Notes: generated by a model not told the origin, from the letters alone. A stretch of 64,000 nucleotides of DNA from Fimihabitans intestinipullorum (GCA_018714965.1 DVML01000007.1:77481-141480), one strand, 5' to 3'. Shown: positions 42,321 to 51,033, numbered from the stretch's first letter. Numbers and translations are program-made.

Positions 42321-42404
42321 TTTGCATTAAAGTTTTGTGAAAAATAAGTGGATCTCGTTTTATTCTTCTATAAAGCATGGTATAATAATAAAACGGAGGT
42401 TGTT

Positions 42405-43319
42405 ATGAAGGAATTAATCATAGGGTCACACGTTTCTTTTCAGAAAAATACACAACTTGTGGGAAGTGTAAAAGAAGCGATTAGTTATAGAGCGAATACA
42501 TTTATGTTTTATACGGGAGCTCCACAAAATACAGCGCGCTATCCGATCGATGATAGGTTGACGCAAGAAGGATATCAATTGATGGAAGAAAATGGGATCG
42601 ATCCAGTAGATGTCGTCGTGCATGCACCGTATATCATCAATTTAGCAAATACTGCAAAACCTGATAATCACAGGTTCGCAATTCAATTTCTAAGGGAAGA
42701 GATGGATCGTTGCGCGAAATTAGGAATGACACGTCTCGTTTTACATCCTGGAAGTCACGTGTCACAGACAAGAGAAGAGGGAATTCAAAATATCATCGAT
42801 GGATTAAATCAGGTATTGACGAAGGAAGAAGTTACTTATATTTGTCTTGAGACGATGGCTGGAAAAGGAACGGAAATCGGAAATTTAGATGAACTGAAGC
42901 AGATTATAGAAGGAGTAGAACATTCGGAATATTTGAAAGTATGCATCGATACTTGTCATTTGAACGATGCTGGATATGATATGACAAAATTTGATGATTT
43001 TTTAAGTGAATTCGATGAAAAAATTGGTATCGATCGTATCGGATGTGTTCATGTGAACGATAGTAAAAATGTTTGTGGAGCGCATAAAGATCGTCATGAG
43101 AATATTGGTCTTGGGACGCTTGGTTTTGATACGTTATACAAAATTGTGACACATCCAAAATTAAAAGATGTTCCTAAAATATTAGAAACACCTTACGTGA
43201 CGAAAGAAGATAACGCCAAAGAGAAAGTATATCCGCCATATCGATTTGAAATAGATATGTTTCGAAATGGTAAGTATGATACAGAGTTATTAGAACATAT
43301 TAGAAATTTTTATAAGTAA
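42405..43319 (+). CDS. nfo: Endonuclease IV (AP endonuclease)
   Basis: This 304-residue TIM-barrel enzyme cuts DNA at abasic sites during base-excision repair. Zinc-site motifs of the Nfo family are present: VVVHAPYIINLAN, LVLHPGSHV, CLETMAGKG, CIDTCHLNDAGYD, CVHVNDS with GAHKDRHENIG, and ILETPY near the C-terminus. The ATG at 42405 follows ACGGAGGTTG, with TATAAT at 42381-42386. A DUF2624-like gene lies convergently beside it, the same neighbourhood as yqfS-yqfT in B. subtilis. Confidence 0.96.
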   Translation: MKELIIGSHVSFQKNTQLVGSVKEAISYRANTFMFYTGAPQNTARYPIDDRLTQEGYQLMEENGIDPVDVVVHAPYIINLANTAKPDNHRFAIQFLREEMDRCAKLGMTRLVLHPGSHVSQTREEGIQNIIDGLNQVLTKEEVTYICLETMAGKGTEIGNLDELKQIIEGVEHSEYLKVCIDTCHLNDAGYDMTKFDDFLSEFDEKIGIDRIGCVHVNDSKNVCGAHKDRHENIGLGTLGFDTLYKIVTHPKLKDVPKILETPYVTKEDNAKEKVYPPYRFEIDMFRNGKYDTELLEHIRNFYK

Positions 43320-43573
43320 GATTGATATTTTTCTTTAAAGTACTGATATAATTCAATCATTTTCTGATAAGTCTCGGGTCTAACTTCAGATTTTACCGCT
43401 TGAAATAGAGTTGTTGGATCTCCATATAAGACGGTTTCCCAATTTTGTTTGACATGATGGTAAAATAATTTTACTTCGTTTTCCGATAGTTTAATTCCTT
43501 GGGACATCGCAAAGTTTATAATATCTTTTTTAGTTATGTTTTGAATATACTTTCGAATGAAAAAATGATACAT
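43310..43573 (-). CDS. DUF2624-like small protein
   Basis: This 87-residue helical protein (ITKKDIINFAMSQGIKLSENE, then PTTLFQAVKSEVRPETYQKM) resembles DUF2624/YqfT in size and helix pattern. YqfT is encoded next to nfo in Bacillus, and this gene overlaps the end of nfo by 10 bp on the other strand. The identification rests largely on that context. GAGGTGAGATC precedes its start. The function is unknown. Confidence 0.6.
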   Translation of the reverse strand: MYHFFIRKYIQNITKKDIINFAMSQGIKLSENEVKLFYHHVKQNWETVLYGDPTTLFQAVKSEVRPETYQKMIELYQYFKEKYQSYL

Positions 43574-43655
43574 GATCTCACCTCTATTTATTATATGTGA
43601 GAGCTTGTAATAATGAACGAAGAATAGGAGTACACTATAGATAAGGAGTGATAAG

Positions 43656-44273
43656 ATGTATCGATTGATGAAATTGCCATATAGTTATGATGCGTTTGAA
43701 CCGTTACTTAGTTATCAGACAATTTATTTACATCATGATAAATTGTATACGAGTTACTTAGAACGTCTAAACAAATTATTAAAAGAATTAAATTATGATT
43801 ATCGCTATTCTATGGTGGAACTATTGGACCATTTGGATATTTTTCCCGTAGATCAAAGAGATCAAGTTTTGTTTTTACTAGGTGGGGTATTGAATCACGA
43901 ACTATATTTTACATCTATGAGTCCTGAGAAAAATGTAGAACCAACGGGAGAACTAAGGAAACAGATTGAAAAACGATATGGTTCATGGGATGCATTCCAA
44001 ATCGAAGTGATGCGTAAAGCCAATTTGATGGTTGGAAGTGGCTATACATTTATCGTTGTAAATAAAAATCATGAAATAGAAGTGATCAATCTAAGCAATC
44101 AAGAGACGCCATATAGTTATGGTATGACACCGATTGCCGCTCTTGATTTATGGGAACATAGCTATTATTTAGATGATTATTATAAACGCAATCAATATAT
44201 TTCAGACTTTTTTTCTATCATTGATTTTAAAGAGATAGGAAAACGTTATGAGAAGACGATCAAAGAGAATTAA
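43656..44273 (+). CDS. sod: Fe/Mn superoxide dismutase family protein
   Basis: This 205-residue protein keeps the four metal ligands of Fe/Mn SODs: His26 (YLHHDKLY), His81 (GGVLNHELY), and Asp164 and His168 (ALDLWEHSYYLDDYYKRN). Gln149 in NQETP matches the Mn-type second-sphere glutamine, and Tyr34 is kept. Two usual residues differ: the second histidine pair of HHxKHH is replaced by LY, and GGH becomes GGV. Activity is likely but not certain. The gene overlaps the start of the downstream PBP gene by 26 bp. Confidence 0.87.
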   Translation: MYRLMKLPYSYDAFEPLLSYQTIYLHHDKLYTSYLERLNKLLKELNYDYRYSMVELLDHLDIFPVDQRDQVLFLLGGVLNHELYFTSMSPEKNVEPTGELRKQIEKRYGSWDAFQIEVMRKANLMVGSGYTFIVVNKNHEIEVINLSNQETPYSYGMTPIAALDLWEHSYYLDDYYKRNQYISDFFSIIDFKEIGKRYEKTIKEN

Positions 44274-46344
44274 TACACATCAAAATATACGTTATAGTTA
44301 TTACAATAAATACAAGGATATGAAAGAAGTCATAGAAAAAAGATACAATATATTGATGATTTTAATTATCGTAATTATCATGATAATGATTGCAAATTTA
44401 TTTTATGTTCAAATTATTCAAAACGAATATTATATCAATCAAGTAGAGAAATTGACAGAGAATACAGTAGAAGGAAGTAGTGCACCACGAGGTAGAATTT
44501 ACGATCGCAATCATCGTTTGATTGTCGATAATATACCTGTGAAAGTGATTTATTATAAAAAGCCAAATGGAGTAACGACAGAGCAAGAGTTAGCACTTGC
44601 CATGAAAGTAGCAGAGTATATCAGTGTAGATTATACAAAGCTGACAGATAAGCAATTGCGCAATTATTGGGTATTAAAAAATCCAGAAAAGGCAGATGCT
44701 AAAATTACAAAGAAAGAAAGACAAAAGGTAAAAGAGAGAAAATTAACTTCTAAGGATATCGAAAATTATAAATTAGAGAGGGTAACGGAAGAAGAGCTTG
44801 CTCAATTGACTGATATCGATCGCGAGGCTGCATATATTTATGCACTAATGAATACAGGATATTCTTATGCGGAAAAAGTGATTAAAAAAGAAGGAATTAC
44901 GGATGAAGAGTATGCTAAGATTAGCGAAAATGTAGCTAATTTAAATGGAATCAATACGCGTTTGGATTGGGAGAGAAGTTATCCTTATGGAGAAGTGTTT
45001 AGAACGATATTAGGAAGTGTTTCGACAAGTGAAAGTGGAATTCCATACGAGCTTAAGAACTATTATCTATCAAAAGGATATAGTTTAAATGATCGTGTTG
45101 GAACAAGTTATTTAGAGTATCAATACGAAGACGTTTTAAAAGGGGAAAAGAACGTATACGAGATTACGAATTCTGGAGAGTATAAGCTTGTAAAAGAAGG
45201 ATCAAGAGGAAATGATATCGTTCTTACGATCGATATTGAATTGCAAAAAGAAGTGGAACGTATTTTAACCGAAGAGGTATTGAAGGCAAAGACTGAGCCA
45301 AATACAAAATATTACGATCGTTCTTTTGTCGTAATTCAGAATCCAAAGACCGGAGAAATTCTCGCAATGGCTGGAAAACAAGTGAAACAAGAAGCGGATG
45401 GAAGCTACAAAGTATACGATTATACACCGGGAATTACAACTTCGCCGGTTGTTGTAGGATCCGTCGTTAAGGGAGCATCTCACATTGTTGGATATAATAC
45501 AGGAGCGCTCAAAATAGGGGAAAAACGATATGATACTTGTATCAAGATTGCGGCGACTCCGATTAAGTGTTCTTGGAAGTATTTGGGAAATTTGGATGAT
45601 ATTACAGCATTGAAATATTCTTCTAATACATACCAATTCAATACAGCAATTAAAGTTGGAAAGGGAAATTACGTATACGATAAACCGTTATCGATCGATA
45701 AGACAGCATTTGATATTTATCGTAATACTTTTGCTCAATTTGGTCTTGGTGTAAAAACTGGGATCGATTTACCTGTTGAAAGTTTAGGATACAAGGGTAA
45801 GAGTGAAGTAACTGGACACTTACTGGATTTTTCTATTGGACAGTATGATACATATACACCAGTGCAGTTGTCACAATATATAGGAACGCTTGCTAATAAT
45901 GGTACGAGAGTAAGACCTTACCTACTAAAAGAAGTTTATAAGCCAGAGAAAAAGCCACTACAAAATTTACTCAGTCAAACTTCACCTGAAGTACTCAATA
46001 AAGTGGACACAAAGCAAGAGTATTTGGATCGAGTGGAAGAAGGATTTAAAGAGGTTATGACGACAAATGGAACGGGTAGTGGATTTATGAATTTAGCGTA
46101 TAAGCCAGCTGGAAAAACAGGAACATCGCAGAGTTTTGTCGATACAGATGGAGATGGCGTTGTCGATCTTGAAACGATTACCAATACATTCGTCGCATAT
46201 GCTCCTTATGATGACCCTAAAGTGACGTTCACAGTGATTTCACCAGATATCTATTATCAAGGAGCACCGTCATCGTATGAGTCGACAGTTAATAAACGTA
46301 TTTCACAACAGGTATCAAATAAATATTTTGAAATGTATCCATAA
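44248..46344 (+). CDS. Class B penicillin-binding protein (PBP2-like transpeptidase)
   Basis: This 698-residue protein has one N-terminal membrane helix (about 33-55), a dimerisation domain beginning APRGRIYDRN, and a C-terminal transpeptidase domain. The active-site motifs are SVVK (VVVGSVVKGAS), SSN (KYSSNTYQFN) and KTG (PAGKTGTSQSF). It cross-links peptidoglycan in elongation or division. It is longer than average, with a charged insert around residues 130-220. It starts inside the end of sod, so the two are translationally coupled. This shows that the organism makes a cell wall. Confidence 0.93.
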   Translation: MRRRSKRINTHQNIRYSYYNKYKDMKEVIEKRYNILMILIIVIIMIMIANLFYVQIIQNEYYINQVEKLTENTVEGSSAPRGRIYDRNHRLIVDNIPVKVIYYKKPNGVTTEQELALAMKVAEYISVDYTKLTDKQLRNYWVLKNPEKADAKITKKERQKVKERKLTSKDIENYKLERVTEEELAQLTDIDREAAYIYALMNTGYSYAEKVIKKEGITDEEYAKISENVANLNGINTRLDWERSYPYGEVFRTILGSVSTSESGIPYELKNYYLSKGYSLNDRVGTSYLEYQYEDVLKGEKNVYEITNSGEYKLVKEGSRGNDIVLTIDIELQKEVERILTEEVLKAKTEPNTKYYDRSFVVIQNPKTGEILAMAGKQVKQEADGSYKVYDYTPGITTSPVVVGSVVKGASHIVGYNTGALKIGEKRYDTCIKIAATPIKCSWKYLGNLDDITALKYSSNTYQFNTAIKVGKGNYVYDKPLSIDKTAFDIYRNTFAQFGLGVKTGIDLPVESLGYKGKSEVTGHLLDFSIGQYDTYTPVQLSQYIGTLANNGTRVRPYLLKEVYKPEKKPLQNLLSQTSPEVLNKVDTKQEYLDRVEEGFKEVMTTNGTGSGFMNLAYKPAGKTGTSQSFVDTDGDGVVDLETITNTFVAYAPYDDPKVTFTVISPDIYYQGAPSSYESTVNKRISQQVSNKYFEMYP

Positions 46345-46402
46345 GATATTTGACAATTTGAATAATTGTGATATATTATTGAATGGAACTTTTAAAAAGT
46401 CT

Positions 46403-46430
46403 TTGAAAATAACAAATTATTTGTTATAAT
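46403..46430 (+). promoter_or_regulatory. Promoter of rpmG
   Basis: A -35 TTGAAA (46403-46408) and -10 TATAAT (46425-46430) are 16 bp apart. A second pair (TTGACA at 46350, TATATT at 46372) lies further upstream, so rpmG may have two start points. Confidence 0.7.
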
Positions 46431-46460
46431 GTTATTACGCGTGCAAAGGAGGTAACACAC

Positions 46461-46628
46461 ATGGCAAAAAAAGGAGAAAATAGAGAACGCATTACATTAC
46501 AATGTACAGAGTGTAAAAGAGAAAACTATCGTACTGAAAAAAATAAAAAGAATACAACAGAACGTTTAGAATTAAAAAAATACTGTGCAAACTGTAAAAC
46601 GACGACAGTACATAAAGAGAAAAAATAA
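46461..46628 (+). CDS. rpmG: 50S ribosomal protein L33
   Basis: This 55-residue protein starts after AAAGGAGGTAAC. The sequence MAKKGENRERITLQCTEC, the NYRTEKNKKNT block and a second cysteine pair CANC show the zinc-binding (C+) form of L33. It binds the large subunit near the E site. A terminator overlapping the stop codon separates it from efp. Confidence 0.93.
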   Translation: MAKKGENRERITLQCTECKRENYRTEKNKKNTTERLELKKYCANCKTTTVHKEKK

Positions 46629-46652
46629 AATAAGGGTAGAAACCTTATTTTT
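46627..46652 (+). terminator. Terminator or attenuator between rpmG and efp
   Basis: AAAATAAGG pairs with CCTTATTTT around a 7-nt loop and a T run follows. The efp gene starts 20 bp later without an obvious promoter, so read-through probably supplies it. Confidence 0.75.
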
Positions 46653-46672
46653 TGGGTAAAGGAGAAAAAAGT

Positions 46673-47230
46673 ATGATTAACATTAACGATATTAAAAACG
46701 GAATGACGATTGGATACGATGGATGCATCTATCAAATTATTGAATTTTTACACGTAAAGCCTGGAAAGGGACCAGCTTTCGTTCGTACAAAGTTAAAGAA
46801 CTTAAGAACAGGAGCAACGATCGAGAAGACATTTAACTCTAATATCAAGGTAGAAAAGATTCATATTGATAAGCAAGAAATGCAATTCTTATATTCATCT
46901 GGAGATACTTATACATTCATGAATATGGAGACATATGAACAAGTGGAACTTTCAAAGGATCAACTTGGAGATGATGTAAATTATTTAAAAGATGGTCTCG
47001 ATGTTACAGTTATTTTCTATCAAGGAGAAATGTTAGGACTTATGCTTCCTGATAAAATCGAAGTAGAAGTAACAGAAACGACGAGTGCAGTAAAAGGAAA
47101 TACGACAAATAACGCACAGAAAGATGCTACAATCGAAACAGGATTACTTGTAAAAGTACCATTATTTATCGAACAAGGAGAGAAAATCTTAGTTTCTACG
47201 AAAGATGGAAAATACGTATCACGTGCATAA
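46673..47230 (+). CDS. efp: Elongation factor P
   Basis: This 185-residue three-domain protein eases synthesis of polyproline stretches. The KOW-like N-domain has the tip loop HVKPGKGPAFVRTKLKN, whose Lys is the modified residue. The C-terminal domains end DATIETGLLVKVPLFI and GEKILVSTKDGKYVSRA. The start is the ATG at 46673, after AAAGGAGAAA; the TTG at 46652 lies inside the preceding terminator. No EF-P modification enzyme is in the window. Confidence 0.95.
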   Translation: MININDIKNGMTIGYDGCIYQIIEFLHVKPGKGPAFVRTKLKNLRTGATIEKTFNSNIKVEKIHIDKQEMQFLYSSGDTYTFMNMETYEQVELSKDQLGDDVNYLKDGLDVTVIFYQGEMLGLMLPDKIEVEVTETTSAVKGNTTNNAQKDATIETGLLVKVPLFIEQGEKILVSTKDGKYVSRA

Positions 47231-47258
47231 AGGGCAATGAGATTCATTGTTCTTTTAT
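47229..47258 (+). terminator. Terminator of efp
   Basis: AAAGGGCAATGA pairs with TCATTGTTCTTT (two G-U pairs) around GAT and a T run follows. Confidence 0.82.
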
Positions 47259-47300
47259 TTTTGGTTGTAGTATAATACTGGTATGATGTAGGTGATCGAT

Positions 47301-47885
47301 ATGAAAAAAATAACTTATATTACGGGAAATCAATACAAAGTAGTTGGAGCGAAAGGATTTTTAGAACCTCTTGGATTTGAAATTGATGCAAAAGATATTG
47401 ATTGTCCTGAAATTCAAGCAGATACGATGGAAGAAGTTGCAAAATTTTCGTCTAAGTATGCTAGTGACTTATTAAAGAAAAATACGTTGAAAAACGATTC
47501 CGGTTTGGTTATTCCATCATTGAAAGGATTTCCAGGTGTATATACGAAATATGTAGAAAAAACACTTGGAGTAGATGGAGTTTTAAAGTTGCTAGATGAG
47601 ATAGAAGATCGAAGTGCATATTTTATAGAAGTGCTTGCTTACACCGAGTATGGGAAAGAACCTGTTACATTTACCTCTAAGACGGAAGGAACGATTGCAA
47701 AAGCACCGAGTGGAGAAAATGGATGGAGTTGGGATTTTATATTTATACCGAAGGGAGAAAATAAAACATTAGCCCATTATCCAGATGATGAGAGATGGAA
47801 ATTTTGGGATAGCACGGCTTATGTTCAACTTGCTAATTACTTGAGAGATCAAGGAAGATTAGAAAAGATAGAGCGAAAGAATTAA
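47301..47885 (+). CDS. Non-canonical purine NTP pyrophosphatase (RdgB/HAM1 family)
   Basis: This 194-residue enzyme cleaves ITP/XTP-type nucleotides to keep them out of DNA and RNA. Family marks are YITGNQYKVVGAKGFL at the start, KNDSGLVIPSLKGFPGVYTKYV in the middle and GWSWDFIFIPKGENKTLA near the end. The usual GFGYDPIF block appears as GWSWDFIF, so it is a diverged member. AGGTGATCGAT precedes the ATG at 47301. Confidence 0.85.
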   Translation: MKKITYITGNQYKVVGAKGFLEPLGFEIDAKDIDCPEIQADTMEEVAKFSSKYASDLLKKNTLKNDSGLVIPSLKGFPGVYTKYVEKTLGVDGVLKLLDEIEDRSAYFIEVLAYTEYGKEPVTFTSKTEGTIAKAPSGENGWSWDFIFIPKGENKTLAHYPDDERWKFWDSTAYVQLANYLRDQGRLEKIERKN

Positions 47886-47951
47886 GCCTATAACACTTGC
47901 CTCAAATAAAAGGAAATAGTATAATACATATAAATTAGGAGGAGGTTGTGT

Positions 47952-48626
47952 ATGTTAGAAACGAAGAAACAAGGATTACTAATCGTAATTTCAGGTCCAA
48001 GTGGTGCTGGAAAAGGGACGATTTGTGCAGAATTATTAAAAAGAAATAAAAATTTATGGAAATCCGTATCGATGACGACGCGTAAGCCGAGAAAAGGTGA
48101 AGTGGATGGAGTTGACTATTTTTTTGTATCTAAAAAAGAATTTAAGGAAAATATAAAAGAGAATGGGCTTTTAGAACATGCTATCTATGCAGATGAGTTT
48201 TATGGAACTCCGCGTTCTTATGTATTAGAACATTTGAACAAGGGAGAAGATGTCATTTTGGAAATCGAAATACAGGGAGCACTACAAATTAAAGATGTCT
48301 ATCCACAAGGGCTATTTATTTTTATTTTACCTCCTAGTATGAGAACACTAAAAAAGCGTTTGGAAAATCGAGGAACAGAGACAAAGGAAAAGGTGTTAAA
48401 AAGATTCAAACGTGCTTATCAGGAAATTAACGAGGTAACTAAGTATAATTATGTTGTTACAAATGATACTGTGGAAAATGCAACGAATAAGGTGGAAGCA
48501 ATATTGATGGCAGAAAAATGTCGTGTCGACCGTATTGAAGAGGTATACTTAGACACAGTAGAAGAAGAGTTACATGAGTCTCTTGTCGATAATAAAGAAT
48601 TAAGTAATGAGGTTAAAGATTTTTAA
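47952..48626 (+). CDS. gmk: Guanylate kinase
   Basis: This 224-residue enzyme phosphorylates GMP to GDP. It has the P-loop SGPSGAGKGTI, VSMTTRKPRKGEVDGVDYFF for GMP binding, EHAIYADEFYGTP, VILEIEIQGALQIK and IFILPPSMRTLKKRLENRGTE-type lid sequence. It carries about 20 extra acidic residues at the C-terminus. The ATG at 47952 is taken after AGGAGGAGG; a TTG at 47946 is possible. The stop shares a base with the next gene. Confidence 0.96.
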   Translation: MLETKKQGLLIVISGPSGAGKGTICAELLKRNKNLWKSVSMTTRKPRKGEVDGVDYFFVSKKEFKENIKENGLLEHAIYADEFYGTPRSYVLEHLNKGEDVILEIEIQGALQIKDVYPQGLFIFILPPSMRTLKKRLENRGTETKEKVLKRFKRAYQEINEVTKYNYVVTNDTVENATNKVEAILMAEKCRVDRIEEVYLDTVEEELHESLVDNKELSNEVKDF

Positions 48627-49504
48627 TGGAAATAGAAAAATATATAGAAGAAGCTTCATCGATGCCAGTATCTGCTCGTGGAGAAAACAGTGAGTGTTAT
48701 TTGTTTCCTGATGTAGCATTATTGTATGGAGCGTATTATGAAGAGCATTTAAAGATAATGCAAAGGGAGAATGAAAAATTATGGAATCGAGGAATGATGG
48801 TTCCATGTGTAATAGAGTATTGTTTTACTGATGAAAATAGCAATCAGAAATATCGAGAAGGTTGGCTATTAGAAACGAGAGTCAAGGGAAAACCGTTGCA
48901 TCAAACTTGTCCATTCCCATTGATTTTTCGTCCGACAACGAGAGAAGAAGTCGTATATAATTATGAAAAAGAGGCTCACAATGCAATGATATATGAGCGT
49001 GAACTAGAAAAATTAGCAACCGCCCCTCAGGTACATTACGATAAGTTTTTATCCGATATGTTAGAGTTAGGACAACATGAGTCATTGTGTTATGATGCTA
49101 CGTATGCTTCTAATTTTCAATACGATTCAAAAGAGGGATTTGGATTTGTAGATTTAACACCGAGACATGTGATCGATACTCCTGATGTCGTTTGCTATTC
49201 TTATTTAAAAGTGCTGCTGGGAAAAGGAAATATTTTAAAAGAGGATCGAGAGTTTGTAGAGACATGGATCGATCAGATTCTCATGAAATGTTGGATAGCA
49301 ATGCAAAATAATCCGACTTTAAATAATCTTTATCGAAACATCGATGAATTAAAAGAAGATTGTTATTATAGACAGTTTCGAAAACTAGGCTTCATATTAA
49401 CTCCTTTATCTTCTATGGAAGATTATGTAAATCGTGGAGAACAAGTGATCGAAACGTTAAAGAAAATGAATTTAATCAAAGAAGAAGATAAAAAAGTGTT
49501 ATAA
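48626..49504 (+). CDS. Unknown protein downstream of gmk
   Basis: This 292-residue soluble protein is coupled to gmk by a 1-bp overlap. The layout loosely recalls small-molecule kinase folds: an N-terminal beta-rich segment (SECYLFPDVALLYGAYYEEH), a mid-helix, and a GFGFVDLTPRH block in the place where such folds have a metal-binding DFG-like motif. No HxD catalytic loop is evident, so this is only a hint. Function unknown. Confidence 0.6.
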   Translation: MEIEKYIEEASSMPVSARGENSECYLFPDVALLYGAYYEEHLKIMQRENEKLWNRGMMVPCVIEYCFTDENSNQKYREGWLLETRVKGKPLHQTCPFPLIFRPTTREEVVYNYEKEAHNAMIYERELEKLATAPQVHYDKFLSDMLELGQHESLCYDATYASNFQYDSKEGFGFVDLTPRHVIDTPDVVCYSYLKVLLGKGNILKEDREFVETWIDQILMKCWIAMQNNPTLNNLYRNIDELKEDCYYRQFRKLGFILTPLSSMEDYVNRGEQVIETLKKMNLIKEEDKKVL

Positions 49505-49507
49505 TTG

Positions 49508-49536
49508 TTGACAAAGTACATAGAATTATGTATAAT
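49508..49536 (+). promoter_or_regulatory. Consensus sigma-A promoter of infC-rpmI-rplT
   Basis: TTGACA (49508-49513) and TATAAT (49531-49536) are both exact consensus and 17 bp apart. It is the strongest promoter in the window, as expected for a ribosomal operon. Transcription should start near 49543. Confidence 0.95.
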
Positions 49537-49542
49537 GTAATG

Positions 49543-49684
49543 GAATTGAAAAAAGGAAAGCAGAAGGAATCCACTTCTCACCCGATAGCTAAAGTTATGG
49601 GTAACAAGCCAAAAAGAGATATTATTGACTATATAATATAACGATGTTTGGAAGATAAGTGGATACCTAGTATTCACTTTTTTT
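49543..49684 (+). promoter_or_regulatory. L20-type leader with terminator/antiterminator
   Basis: The 142-nt leader ends in a terminator: AAGTGGATAC (49657-49666) pairs with GTATTCACTT (49670-49679) and seven T follow. An upstream segment, ATCCACTT (49569-49576), is complementary to the first arm of that terminator and could form an antiterminator. The order, the GAATCCACTTCTCACC block and the position before infC match the L20 leader of Bacilli. In that leader, L20 protein binding favours termination, so the operon is probably autoregulated. Confidence 0.85.
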
Positions 49685-49699
49685 ATGGAGGTGTCAGTT

Positions 49700-50230
49700 A
49701 TCGCAAATAAAGAGAGAGATTTGTTTATCAACGAACAAATAAGAGCAAAAGAGGTTATGTTGATTGGTCCGAATGGGGAACAATTGGGAATTAAACCATT
49801 AAAAGACGCTCTAACATTAGCATCTTATGCAGGGTTTGATCTTGTTTTAATGAGCCCAAATGCCAAACCACCGGTTTGTAAGATTATGGACTACAATAAG
49901 TTTAAGTATGAAAAGAAAAAACAAAACAAGGAAAACTTAAAAAAGCAACGCGAGAGAAACTTAGAGATGAAAGAGTATCGATTAACAGTATCGATCGATG
50001 TTCACGACTTTAATACGAGAGTGAAAAATTCATCTAAATATTTGGAAAAAGGTCATAAGATCAAAGCATCTATACGTTTCAAAGGTAGAGAGATGGTTCA
50101 TATCGATCGCGGAAAAGATGTATTACATCGTTTCGCAGAAGCATTGAGCGAAATTTCTACAGTAGAACAAAAACCTGTATTAGATGGTCGTGTGATGACA
50201 ATGATACTTGCGCCAAAGAAGGAAAAGTAG
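49700..50230 (+). CDS. infC: Translation initiation factor IF-3 (non-canonical ATC start)
   Basis: This factor of about 176 residues has the IF3 N-domain (LFINEQIRAKEVMLIGPNGE, GIKPLKDAL, PPVCKIMDYNKFKYE), a basic linker and the C-domain (HIDRGKDVLHRF, MTMILAPKK). It keeps subunits apart and checks start codons. The ATG at 49685 overlaps the ribosome site GGAGGTG (49687-49693), so it is unlikely to be used. ATC at 49700 has the right spacing. infC genes are known to use rare starts such as ATT for self-control, so ATC is inferred here. Confidence 0.92.
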   Translation: MANKERDLFINEQIRAKEVMLIGPNGEQLGIKPLKDALTLASYAGFDLVLMSPNAKPPVCKIMDYNKFKYEKKKQNKENLKKQRERNLEMKEYRLTVSIDVHDFNTRVKNSSKYLEKGHKIKASIRFKGREMVHIDRGKDVLHRFAEALSEISTVEQKPVLDGRVMTMILAPKKEK

Positions 50231-50241
50231 GAGGGACATAT

Positions 50242-50442
50242 ATGGCTAAAAAGACACAAAAAACACACAAGGGAACAGCTAAAGTTTTAAAAGTAAGACC
50301 TGGTGGAACAGTAAAAATTGGAAAACCTGGAACGAGACATAACACAGGAAAGAAAAATGCTGCATCTAATAGAGCCGGAAGAAAGGGTTCATTATTAAGT
50401 AAAGCAGACATGAACAGATTAAAAAGTTTAATTAAAAAGTAA
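50242..50442 (+). CDS. rpmI: 50S ribosomal protein L35
   Basis: This 66-residue basic protein follows infC by 11 bp with AGGAGGGACAT before its ATG. KTHKGTAKVLKVRPGG, KKNAASNRAGRKGSL and DMNRLKSLI match L35, with a start longer than some. It is the second gene of the infC operon. Confidence 0.95.
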   Translation: MAKKTQKTHKGTAKVLKVRPGGTVKIGKPGTRHNTGKKNAASNRAGRKGSLLSKADMNRLKSLIKK

Positions 50443-50461
50443 GATTTAGAAGGAGGATATT

Positions 50462-51010
50462 ATGCCAAGAGTAAAAAATGGAACAATTCACCGTGCACGT
50501 AGAGCAAAGGTTTTAAAAGAAGCAAAAGGTTATTTCGGAAGTAAACACAGATTATATAGAACAGCAAAAGAACAGGTGATGCATTCACATAAATATGCAT
50601 ATAGAGATAGAAGACAAAATAAAAGAGAGTTCAGAAAATTATGGATTACAAGAATCAACGCAGCTTGCCGTATGAACGACATTAGTTATTCTAAATTCAT
50701 CAATGGATTAACAAAAGCTGGTGTTACGGTAAACCGTAAGATGTTAGCTGAAATTGCAATCGATAACCCAAAGAGCTTTGCATCTTTAGTTACAATTGCA
50801 AAAGACGCTTTAGAAGGAAAGAAATTCGAGGAGACTAAAGCTCCAAAGACTGTGAAGAAGGAAGAAAAACCTGCTAAAAAAGAAAAGAAAGAAGAAGCAA
50901 CAGATTATTCTAAAATGACAGTTGCAGAACTTCGTAAGATTGCAAAGGAAAAAGGTGTAGAAGGAACTTCTACAATGAAAAAAGCTGAATTGTTAGACGC
51001 TTTAAAATAA
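50462..51010 (+). CDS. rplT: 50S ribosomal protein L20 with a Rho_N/SAP-like extension
   Basis: Residues 1-119 are a normal L20 (MPRVKNGTIHRARRAKVLK, GYFGSKHRLYRTAKEQV, YAYRDRRQNKREFR, RKMLAEIAI). The usual protein stops there. This one adds a Lys/Glu linker (120-148) and a 34-residue module (149-182) with MTVAELRKIAKEKGVEG and KKAELLDAL, the pattern of Rho N-terminal or SAP nucleic-acid-binding modules. L20 is also the repressor of this operon, so the extra domain could affect leader binding, which is inference. The frame is open through the whole gene with a single stop. Confidence 0.93.
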   Translation: MPRVKNGTIHRARRAKVLKEAKGYFGSKHRLYRTAKEQVMHSHKYAYRDRRQNKREFRKLWITRINAACRMNDISYSKFINGLTKAGVTVNRKMLAEIAIDNPKSFASLVTIAKDALEGKKFEETKAPKTVKKEEKPAKKEKKEEATDYSKMTVAELRKIAKEKGVEGTSTMKKAELLDALK

Positions 51011-51033
51011 GATGCCAAATGGTATCTTTTTTT
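51010..51033 (+). terminator. Terminator of the infC operon
   Basis: AGATGCC pairs with GGTATCT around AAAT and a T run follows. Confidence 0.88.

Noticed and set aside
49685..49699. ATG start for infC
   Set aside because: This ATG overlaps the GGAGGTG ribosome site and lies in the terminator T run; ATC at 49700 has proper spacing.
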